Assembly: GCA_964057225.1 (NCBI GenBank)
Contig: OZ059899.1
Coordinates: forward strand, 62,001 to 126,000
Source: Auanema rhodensis
Taxonomy: Eukaryota; Nematoda; Chromadorea; Rhabditida; Rhabditidae
Length of the DNA: 64,000 bases
Reading direction: 5' to 3'
Shown here one piece after another: positions 55,630 through 64,000 of the stretch. How positions within the stretch are numbered: position 1 is the stretch's first letter; every line of letters starts with the position of its first letter. The notes under the pieces are model-generated. The model was not told the origin of the DNA and made no database searches. It saw nothing but the letters and a program-made list of their open reading frames with translations. Position numbers and translations under genes: made by a program.

Positions 55630-57037
55630 ATAAATTAAAGTTCACGTAAATTTCAAAGTCATGGTTACCATGCACCAATATCAATAAAAATTTGTTTTTA
55701 GACTAATATGGACATGGGGAATCTAATTTTGAAAACCGCATCTCTTTATCTTTCACGTGAAGCGAGTTACATACCAAGTGCTCATCACGTGTACATTTAA
55801 TTAGCATAAATTAAAGTTCACGTAAATTTCAAAGTCATGGTTACCATTCACCAATATCAATAAAAATTTGTTTTTAGACTAATATGGACATGGGGAATCT
55901 AATTTTGAAAACCGCATCTCTTTATCTTTCACGTGAAGCGAGTTACATACCAAGGGCACATCACGTGTACATTTAATTAGCATAAATTAAAGTTCAAGTA
56001 AATTTCAAAGTCATGGTTACCATGAACCAATATCAATAAAAATTTGTTTTTAGACTAATATGGACATGGGGAATCTAATTTTGAAAACCGCATCTCTTCA
56101 TCTTTCACGTGAAGCGAGTTACATACCAAGTGCACATCACGTGTACATTTAATTAGCATAAATTAAAGTTCACGTAAATTTCAAAGTCATGGTTACCATG
56201 AACCAATATCAATAAAAATTTGTTTTTAGACTAATATGGACATGGGGAATCTAATTTTGAAAACCGCATCTCTTCATCTTTCACGTGAAGCGAGTTACAT
56301 ACCAAGTGCACATCACGTGTACATTTAATTAGCATAAATTAAAGTTCACGTAAATTTCAAAGTCATGGTTACCATGCACCAATATCAATAAAAATTTGTT
56401 TTTAGACTAATATGGACATGGGGAATCTAATTTTGAAAACCGCATCTCTTTATCTTTCACGTGAAGCGAGTTACATACCAAGTGCTCATCACGTGTACAT
56501 TTAATTAGCATAAATTAAAGTTCACGTAAATTTCAAAGTCATGGTTACCATGCACCAATATCAATAAAAATTTGTTTTTAGACTAATATGGACATGGGGA
56601 ATCTAATTTTGAAAACCGCATCTCTTTATCTTTCACGTGAAGCGAGTTACATACCAAGGGCACATCACGTGTACATTTAATTAGCATAAATTAAAGTTCA
56701 CGTAAATTTCAAAGTCATGGTTACCATGAACCAATATCAATAAAAATTTGTTTTTAGACTAATATGGACATGGGGAATCTAATTTTGAAAACCGCATCTC
56801 TTCATCTTTCACGTGAAGCGAGTTACATACCAAGTGCACATCACGTGTACATTTAATTAGCATAAATTAAAGTTCACGTAAATTTCAAAGTCATGGTTAC
56901 CATGAACCAATATCAATAAAAATTTGTTTTTAGACTAATATGGACATGGGGAATCTAATTTTGAAAACCGCATCTCTTCATCTTTCACGTGAAGCGAGTT
57001 ACATACCAAGTGCACATCACGTGTACATTTAATTAGC
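55630..57037 (+). repeat. Four-monomer (704 bp) unit in tandem duplicate
   Basis: Order: A153T ('gctcatc', T at 55782); T150G ('aagggcac'); C44A+T118C; C44A+T118C. The next four monomers repeat it, with A153T at 56486. The first unit has two private changes, 'cattcacc' near 55848 and C16A near 55996, that the second lacks. Confidence 0.85.
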
Positions 57038-57213
57038 ATAAATTAAAGTTCACGTAAATTTCAAAGTCATGGTTACCATGAAGCAATATCAATAAAAATT
57101 TGTTTTTAGACTAATATGGACATGGGGAATCTAATTTTGAAAACCGCATCTCTTTATCTTTCACGTGAAGCGAGTTACATACCAAGGGCACATCACGTGT
57201 ACATTTAATTAGC

Positions 57214-57915
57214 ATAAATTAAAGTTCAAGTAAATTTCAAAGTCATGGTTACCATGCACCAATATCAATAAAAATTTGTTTTTAGACTAATATGGACATG
57301 GGGAATCTAATTTTGAAAACCGCATCTCTTTATCTTTCACGTTAAGCGAGTTACATACCAAGTGCTCATCACGTGTACATTTAATTAGCATAAATTAAAG
57401 TTCACGTAAATTTCAAAGTCATGGTTACCATGCACCAAATCAATAAAAATTTGTTTTTAGACTAATATGGACATGGGGAATCTAATTTTGAAAACCGCAT
57501 CTCTTTATCTTTCACGTGAAGCGAGTTACATACCAAGTGCACATCACGTGTACATTTAATTAGCATAAATTAAAGTTCACGTAAATTTCAAAGTCATGGT
57601 TACCATGCACCAATATCAATAAAAATTTGTTTTTAGACTAATATGGACATGGGGAATCTAATTTTGAAAACCGCATCTCTTTATCTTTCACGTTAAGCGA
57701 GTTACATACCAAGTGCTCATCACGTGTACATTTAATTAGCATAAATTAAAGTTCACGTAAATTTCAAAGTCATGGTTACCATGCACCAAATCAATAAAAA
57801 TTTGTTTTTAGACTAATATGGACATGGGGAATCTAATTTTGAAAACCGCATCTCTTTATCTTTCACGTGAAGCGAGTTACATACCAAGTGCACATCACGT
57901 GTACATTTAATTAGC
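57214..57915 (+). repeat. Two-monomer (351 bp) unit in tandem duplicate
   Basis: A G130T+A153T monomer ('cgttaagcg', 'gctcatc') followed by a monomer with the 1-bp deletion ('caccaaatc') occurs at 57214-57564 and again at 57565-57915. Both units are 351 bp. The first carries C16A ('gttcaagtaa') and the second does not. Confidence 0.85.
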
Positions 57916-58442
57916 ATAAATTAAAGTTCACGTAAATTTCAAAGTCATGGTTACCATGAACCAATATCAATAAAAATTTGTTTTTAGACTAATATGGACA
58001 TGGGGAATCTAATTTTGAAAACCGCATCTCTTCATCTTTCACGTGAAGCGAGTTACATACCAAGTTCACATCACGTGTGCATTTAATTAGCATAAATTAA
58101 AGTTCACGTAAATTTCAAAGTCATGGTTACCATGCACCAAATCAATAAAAATTTGTTTTTAGACTAATATGGACATGGGGAATCTAATTTTGAAAACCGC
58201 ATCTCTTTATCTTTCACGTGAAGCGAGTTACATACCAAGTGCACATCACGTGTACATTTAATTAGCATAAATTAAAGTTCACGTAAATTTCAAAGTCATG
58301 GTTACCATGAAGCAATATCAATAAAAATTTGTTTTTAGACTAATATGGACATGGGGAATCTAATTTTGAAAACCGCATCTCTTTATCTTTCACGTGAAGC
58401 GAGTTACATACCAAGGGCACATCACGTGTACATTTAATTAGC

Positions 58443-59497
58443 ATAAATTAAAGTTCAAGTAAATTTCAAAGTCATGGTTACCATGAACCAATATCAATAA
58501 AAATTTGTTTTTAGACTAATATGGACATGGGGAATCTAATTTTGAAAACCGCATCTCTTCATCTTTCACGTGAAGCGAGTTACATACCAAGTGCACATCA
58601 CGTGTACATTTAATTAGCATAAATTAAAGTTCACGTAAATTTCAAAGTCATGGTTACCATGAAGCAATATCAATAAAAATTTGTTTTTAGACTAATATGG
58701 ACATGGGGAATCTAATTTTGAAAACCGCATCTCTTTATCTTTCACGTGAAGCGAGTTACATACCAAGTGCTCATCACGTGTACATTTAATTAGCATAAAT
58801 TAAAGTTCACGTAAATTTCAAAGTCATGGTTACCATGCACCAAATCAATAAAAATTTGTTTTTAGACTAATATGGACATGGGGAATCTAATTTTGAAAAC
58901 CGCATCTCTTTATCTTTCACGTGAAGCGAGTTACATACCAAGTGCACATCACGTGTACATTTAATTAGCATAAATTAAAGTTCACGTAAATTTCAAAGTC
59001 ATGGTTACCATGAAGCAATATCAATAAAAATTTGTTTTTAGACTAATATGGACATGGGGAATCTAATTTTGAAAACCGCATCTCTTTATCTTTCACGTGA
59101 AGCGAGTTACATACCAAGGGCACATCACGTGTACATTTAATTAGCATAAATTAAAGTTCAAGTAAATTTCAAAGTCATGGTTACCATGAACCAATATCAA
59201 TAAAAATTTGTTTTTAGACTAATATGGACATGGGGAATCTAATTTTGAAAACCGCATCTCTTCATCTTTCACGTGAAGCGAGTTACATACCAAGTGCACA
59301 TCACGTGTACATTTAATTAGCATAAATTAAAGTTCACGTAAATTTCAAAGTCATGGTTACCATGCACCAATATCAATAAAAATTTGTTTTTAGACTAATA
59401 TGGACATGGGGAATCTAATTTTGAAAACCGCATCTCTTTATCTTTCACGTTAAGCGAGTTACATACCAAGTGCACATCACGTGTACATTTAATTAGC
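58443..59497 (+). repeat. Six-monomer block repeated at 61258-62312
   Basis: Order: C16A+C44A+T118C; C44A+C46G+A153T; deletion monomer (175 bp); C44A+C46G+T150G; C16A+C44A+T118C; G130T. All six recur from 61258 at an offset of 2,815 bp (16 monomers less one base). The start of a third copy (C44A+T118C; C44A+C46G+A153T; deletion monomer) lies at 63545 and runs off the window. Confidence 0.85.
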
Positions 59498-60201
59498 ATA
59501 AATTAAAGTTCACGTAAATTTCAAAGTCATGGTTACCATGCACCAATATCAATAAAAATTTGTTTTTAGACTAATATGGACATGGGGAATCTAATTTTGA
59601 AAACCGCATCTCTTTATCTTTCACGTTAAGCGAGTTACATACCAAGTGCACATCACGTGTACATTTAATTAGCATAAATTAAAGTTCACGTAAATTTCAA
59701 AGTCATGGTTACCATGCACCAATATCAATAAAAATTTGTTTTTAGACTAATATGGACATGGGGAATCTAATTTTGAAAACCGCATCTCTTTATCTTTCAC
59801 GTGAAGCGAGTTACATACCAAGTGCACATCACGTGTACATTTAATTAGCATAAATTAAAGTTCACGTAAATTTCAAAGTCATGGTTACCATGAACCAATA
59901 TCAATAAAAATTTGTTTTTAGACTAATATGGACATGGGGAATCTAATTTTGAAAACCGCATCTCTTTATCTTTCACGTGAAGCGAGTTACATACCAAGTG
60001 CACATCACGTGTACATTTAATTAGCATAAATTAAAGTTCACGTAAATTTCAAAGTCATGGTTACCATGCACCAATATCAATAAAAATTTGTTTTTAGACT
60101 AATATGGACATGGGGAATCTAATTTTGAAAACCGCATCTCTTTATGTTTCACGTGAAGCGAGTTACATACCAAGTGCACATCACGTGTACATTTAATTAG
60201 C

Positions 60202-60377
60202 ATAAATTAAAGTTCACGTAAATTTCAAAGTCATGGTTACCATGCACCAATATCAATAAAAATTTGTTTTTAGACTAATATGGACATGGGGAATCTAATT
60301 TTGAAAACCGCATCTCTTTATCTTTCACGTGAAGCGAGTGACAGACCAAGTGCACATCACGTGTACATTTAATTAGC
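60202..60377 (+). repeat. Monomer with the double change 'gagtgacagacc', repeated at 62841-63016
   Basis: Two substitutions (T139G and T143G) turn 'gagttacatacc' into 'gagtgacagacc'. The same pair is found in the monomer at 62841, 2,639 bp away (15 monomers less one base). In both places the preceding monomer carries C122G ('tatgtttcac'), so at least two monomers were copied together. Confidence 0.8.
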
Positions 60378-63300
60378 ATAAATTAAAGTTCACGTAAATT
60401 TCAAAGTCATGGTTACCATGAACCAATATCAATAAAAATTTGTTTTTAGACTAATATGGACATGGGGAATCTAATTTTGAAAACCGCATCTCTTTATGTT
60501 TCACGTGAAGCGAGTTACATACCAAGTGCACATCACGTGTACATTTAATTAGCATAAATTAAAGTTCACGTAAATTTCAAAGTCATGGTTACCATGCACC
60601 AATATCAATAAAAATTTGTTTTTAGACTAATATGGACATGGGGAATCTAATTTTGAAAACCGCATCTCTTTATCTTTCACGTGAAGCGAGTTACATACCA
60701 AGTGCACATCACGTGTACATTTAATTAGCATAAATTAAAGTTCACGTAAATTTCAAAGTCATGGTTACCATGCACCAATATCAATAAAAATTTGTTTTTA
60801 GACTAATATGGACATGGGGAATCTAATTTTGAAAACCGCATCTCTTTATCTTTCACGTGAAGCGAGTTACATACCAAGTGCACATCACGTGTACATTTAA
60901 TTAGCATAAATTAAAGTTCACGTAAATTTCAAAGTCATGCTTACCATGCACCAATATCAATAAAAATTTGTTTTTAGACTAATATGGACATGGGGAATCT
61001 AATTTTGAAAACCGCATCTCTTCATCTTTCACGTGAAGCGAGTTACATACCAAGTGCACATCACGTGTACATTTAATTAGCATAAATTAAAGTTCACGTA
61101 AATTTCAAAGTCATGGTTACCATGCACCAATATCAATAAAAATTTGTTTTTAGACTAATATGGACATGGGGAATCTAATTTTGAAAACCGCATCTCTTCA
61201 TCTTTCACGTGAAGCGAGTTACATACCAAGTGCACATCACGTGTACATTTAATTAGCATAAATTAAAGTTCAAGTAAATTTCAAAGTCATGGTTACCATG
61301 AACCAATATCAATAAAAATTTGTTTTTAGACTAATATGGACATGGGGAATCTAATTTTGAAAACCGCATCTCTTCATCTTTCACGTGAAGCGAGTTACAT
61401 ACCAAGTGCACATCACGTGTACATTTAATTAGCATAAATTAAAGTTCACGTAAATTTCAAAGTCATGGTTACCATGAAGCAATATCAATAAAAATTTGTT
61501 TTTAGACTAATATGGACATGGGGAATCTAATTTTGAAAACCGCATCTCTTTATCTTTCACGTGAAGCGAGTTACATACCAAGTGCTCATCACGTGTACAT
61601 TTAATTAGCATAAATTAAAGTTCACGTAAATTTCAAAGTCATGGTTACCATGCACCAAATCAATAAAAATTTGTTTTTAGACTAATATGGACATGGGGAA
61701 TCTAATTTTGAAAACCGCATCTCTTTATCTTTCACGTGAAGCGAGTTACATACCAAGTGCACATCACGTGTACATTTAATTAGCATAAATTAAAGTTCAC
61801 GTAAATTTCAAAGTCATGGTTACCATGAAGCAATATCAATAAAAATTTGTTTTTAGACTAATATGGACATGGGGAATCTAATTTTGAAAACCGCATCTCT
61901 TTATCTTTCACGTGAAGCGAGTTACATACCAAGGGCACATCACGTGTACATTTAATTAGCATAAATTAAAGTTCAAGTAAATTTCAAAGTCATGGTTACC
62001 ATGAACCAATATCAATAAAAATTTGTTTTTAGACTAATATGGACATGGGGAATCTAATTTTGAAAACCGCATCTCTTCATCTTTCACGTGAAGCGAGTTA
62101 CATACCAAGTGCACATCACGTGTACATTTAATTAGCATAAATTAAAGTTCACGTAAATTTCAAAGTCATGGTTACCATGCACCAATATCAATAAAAATTT
62201 GTTTTTAGACTAATATGGACATGGGGAATCTAATTTTGAAAACCGCATCTCTTTATCTTTCACGTTAAGCGAGTTACATACCAAGTGCACATCACGTGTA
62301 CATTTAATTAGCATAAATTAAAGTTCACGTAAATTTCAAAGTCATGGTTACCATGCACCAATATCAATAAAAATTTGTTTTTAGACTAATATGGACATGG
62401 GGAATCTAATTTTGAAAACCGCATCTCTTTATCTTTCACGTGAAGCGAGTTACATACCAAGTGCACATCACGTGTACATTTAATTAGCATAAATTAAAGT
62501 TCACGTAAATTTCAAAGTCATGGTTACCATGAACCAATATCAATAAAAATTTGTTTTTAGACTAATATGGACATGGGGAATCTAATTTTGAAAACCGCAT
62601 CTCTTTATCTTTCACGTGAAGCGAGTTACATACCAAGTGCACATCACGTGTACATTTAATTAGCATAAATTAAAGTTCACGTAAATTTCAAAGTCATGGT
62701 TACCATGCATCAATATCAATAAAAATTTGTTTTTAGACTAATATGGACATGGGGAATCTAATTTTGAAAACCGCATCTCTTTATGTTTCACGTGAAGCGA
62801 ATTACATACCAAGTGCACATCACGTGTACATTTAATTAGCATAAATTAAAGTTCACGTAAATTTCAAAGTCATGGTTACCATGCACCAATATCAATAAAA
62901 ATTTGTTTTTAGACTAATATGGACATGGGGAATCTAATTTTGAAAACCGCATCTCTTTATCTTTCACGTGAAGCGAGTGACAGACCAAGTGCACATCACG
63001 TGTACATTTAATTAGCATAAATTAAAGTTCACGTAAATTTCAAAGTCATGGTTACCATGAACCAATATCAATAAAAATTTGTTTTTAGACTAATATGGAC
63101 ATGGGGAATCTAATTTTGAAAACCGCATCTCTTTATCTTTCACGTGAAGCAAGTTACATACCAAGTGCACATCACGTGTACATTTAATTAGCATAAATTA
63201 AAGTTCACGTAAATTTCAAAGTCATAGTTACCATGCACCAATATCAATAAAAATTTGTTTTTAGACTAATATGGACATGGGGAATCTAATTTTGAAAACC

Positions 63301-63398
63301 GCATCTCTTTATCTTTCACGTGAAGCGAGTTACATACCAAGTGCACATCACGTGTACATTTAATTAGCATAAATTAAAGTTCACGTAAATTTCAAAGT

Positions 63399-63411
63399 CA
63401 TGGTTACCATG
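63399..63411. repeat. 13-bp dyad CATGGTTACCATG (position 31-43 of each unit)
   Basis: Six-base arms CATGGT and ACCATG flank one central T, a perfect inverted repeat, shown in the reference copy. It contains a BstEII site (GGTNACC). G34A, T36C and T42C, which mark domain B, each break one arm pairing, and so do the rarer G35C (near 60940) and T36A (near 63932). Whether a protein recognises it is unknown. Confidence 0.9.
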
Positions 63412-63424
63412 CACCAATATCAAT

Positions 63425-63438
63425 AAAAATTTGTTTTT
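63425..63438. repeat. A-tract/T-tract element (position 57-70)
   Basis: AAAAATTTGTTTTT pairs five A with five T around a four-base centre. About three helical turns downstream, TTTTGAAAA (98-106) is another small symmetric AT element. Such tracts are known to bend DNA and influence nucleosome placement. The A61C and T70C changes weaken it in a minor subfamily (for example 4108, 15197, 20124). Confidence 0.7.
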
Positions 63439-63490
63439 AGACTAATATGGACATGGGGAATCTAATTTTGAAAACCGCATCTCTTTATCT

Positions 63491-63500
63491 TTCACGTGAA
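63491..63500. repeat. 10-bp palindrome TTCACGTGAA (position 123-132)
   Basis: A perfect palindrome centred on CACGTG, the core bound by many bHLH and bZIP proteins. In domain A it is often altered at one base: C125T ('tttacgtgaa'), C127T ('ttcatgtgaa') or C127A ('ttcaagtgaa'). In domain C, G130T ('ttcacgttaa') is frequent. Binding is inference from motif identity only. Confidence 0.9.
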
Positions 63501-63522
63501 GCGAGTTACATACCAAGTGCAC

Positions 63523-63530
63523 ATCACGTG
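63523..63530 (+). repeat. ATCACGTG octamer (position 155-162)
   Basis: Second CACGTG of the unit, preceded by AT and nearly invariant. It fits RTCACRTG, the CDEI consensus of budding yeast point centromeres bound by Cbf1. There is no CDEIII-like element and the unit is a satellite, so this is a motif match, not evidence of a yeast-type centromere. Confidence 0.6.
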
Positions 63531-63562
63531 TACATTTAATTAGCATAAATTAAAGTTCACGT
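63526..63562. repeat. 37-bp interrupted inverted repeat across the monomer junction
   Basis: Left arm ACGTG, gap TACA, TTTAATT; loop AGCATA; right arm AATTAAA, gap GTT, CACGT. Both arm blocks pair perfectly (7 bp and 5 bp). It spans position 158 of one unit to 18 of the next, so it exists only in tandem context. It could extrude as a cruciform or present paired sites. T6C and C16T, markers of domain A, fall in its right arm, and A170T falls in its left arm. Confidence 0.85.
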
Positions 63563-64000
63563 AAATTTCAAAGTCATGGTTACCATGAACCAATATCAAT
63601 AAAAATTTGTTTTTAGACTAATATGGACATGGGGAATCTAATTTTGAAAACCGCATCTCTTCATCTTTCACGTGAAGCGAGTTACATACCAAGTGCACAT
63701 CACGTGTACATTTAATTAGCATAAATTAAAGTTCACGTAAATTTCAAAGTCATGGTTACCATGAAGCAATATCAATAAAAATTTGTTTTTAGACTAATAT
63801 GGACATGGGGAATCTAATTTTGAAAACCGCATCTCTTTATCTTTCACGTGAAGCGAGTTACATACCAAGTGCTCATCACGTGTACATTTAATTAGCATAA
63901 ATTAAAGTTCACGTAAATTTCAAAGTCATGGATACCATGCACCAAATCAATAAAAATTTGTTTTTAGACTAATATGGACATGGGGAATCTAATTTTGAAA

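Larger units (their letters stand above)
63369..63544 (+). repeat. Reference monomer (exact consensus, 176 bp)
   Basis: This copy carries the majority base at every position I tracked, so it serves as the reference for numbering: position 1 is 63369 and position 176 is 63544. In order it contains an AT-rich start (1-10), TCACGT (13-18), AAATTT (19-24), the 13-bp dyad (31-43), AAAAATTTGTTTTT (57-70), a G-rich stretch GGACATGGGG (81-90), TTTTGAAAA (98-106), ACCGC (106-110), a pyrimidine-rich stretch (112-125), the 10-bp palindrome (123-132), GTGCAC (149-154), CACGTG (157-162) and an AT-rich end (166-174). Stops occur in all three forward frames (for example TAA at 2, 7 and 18) and in all three reverse frames (TCA or CTA at 24, 52 and 74), so the unit is non-coding. 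Confidence 0.95.
1..64000 (+). repeat. 176-bp tandem satellite array filling the window
   Basis: The sequence returns to the same phrase every 176 bases from the first base to the last. By phase counting, monomers start at 1+176k up to 21825, then at 22000+176k up to 52096, then at 52191, 54046 and onward with small shifts. This gives 364 copies, two of them truncated to 95 bp, plus a partial one from 63897. All copies are head to tail on the same strand, with no inversion and no inserted element. Neighbouring copies usually differ at only a few positions. The consensus is about 32% G+C with five CpG sites. Size and composition fit a eukaryotic centromeric or pericentromeric satellite, where units near nucleosome spacing are common. 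That role is inference, because nothing in the sequence proves kinetochore function. The family is not one I recognise. Confidence 0.97.
52096..64000 (+). repeat. Domain C of the array (truncated units, A153T, 1-bp deletion lineage)
   Basis: This is the only part of the window with several length variants: two 95-bp truncated monomers and six monomers that lack one T at about position 49. Substitution markers include C44A+C46G (which returns here after being absent from domain B), A153T, T150G, C16A, G130T, C122G (giving 'tatgttt') and T118C. Blocks carrying combinations of these recur at offsets of 704, 1855, 2639 and 2815 bp. There is no gene. The array continues past the right edge. Confidence 0.85.

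Noticed and set aside
63493-63530. Promoter or G-box regulatory region of a gene
   Set aside because: No transcription unit follows any copy, and the motif occurs in nearly every one of the monomers, so it is a property of the satellite.
1-64000. Possible open reading frames or a repetitive protein gene
   Set aside because: Stops occur in every frame of both strands within each monomer, and a 176-bp period (2 modulo 3) moves any frame into a stop in the next unit.
1-64000. CRISPR array (regular repeats)
   Set aside because: There are no unique spacers; the whole 176-bp unit repeats, with scattered substitutions.
1-64000. CENP-B box
   Set aside because: The consensus has neither TTCG nor CGGG in the needed spacing. 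Isolated matches to one half, such as TTCG near 41597 or CGGG near 14215, are private mutations without the other half.
1-64000. Telomeric, rDNA, tRNA-derived or retroelement-derived origin of the unit
   Set aside because: I see no telomere motif, no tRNA A or B box pair, no polymerase-like coding remnant and no long terminal repeat features in the 176-bp unit.

Overview
The whole 64 kb window is one uninterrupted block of tandemly repeated satellite DNA. The repeat unit is 176 bp, about 32% G+C (57 of 176 bases in the consensus). Counting the phase monomer by monomer gives 364 copies plus a 104-bp partial copy at the right edge, all in the same orientation. I see no gene, RNA gene, transposon, CRISPR array or unique spacer. 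Every monomer carries stop codons in all frames of both strands, and 176 is not a multiple of three. A megasatellite of this size, with a nucleosome-plus-linker-sized AT-rich unit and higher-order structure, suggests a eukaryotic (peri)centromeric or other heterochromatic array. I do not recognise the family and cannot name the organism.

Monomer numbering used here starts at the base after the 'attagc' end of the previous unit, so base 1 of the window is monomer position 1. An exact consensus copy lies at 63369-63544. The unit is rich in short symmetric elements: a 13-bp dyad at 31-43; an A-tract/T-tract pair at 57-70; TTTTGAAAA at 98-106; a perfect 10-bp palindrome TTCACGTGAA at 123-132; GTGCAC at 149-154; a second CACGTG at 157-162; and a 37-bp interrupted inverted repeat across the monomer junction (158 to 18 of the next unit). 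TCACGT occurs three times, 32 and 33 bp apart.

Three domains can be told apart by shared variants. Domain A (1 to about 29.7 kb) has monomer types defined by T6C, C16T, T22A, C44A, C44A+C46G, G81C, C125T and C127T. They are arranged in recurring multi-monomer cassettes, including a six-monomer cassette seen at 1, 15313 and 16721, a diverged version at 6689 and 8977, and an eight-monomer segment repeated at a 16,016-bp offset. Domain B (about 29.7-52.1 kb) lacks most of these and instead carries G34A, T36C, T42C, T86A, G90T and T118C, with local duplications of 6, 7, 10 and 11 monomers. Domain C (52.1 kb to the end) starts with a truncated 95-bp monomer, itself duplicated 1,855 bp later, and carries A153T, T150G, C16A, G130T and a 1-bp deletion present in six monomers.

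The layout is what repeated unequal exchange and segmental duplication would produce: in-register copying of blocks, hybrid monomers, and indels that spread with their block. There is no evidence of a protein-coding system. The interest lies in the array's multi-scale organisation and in the concentration of subfamily-defining changes inside the symmetric motifs.
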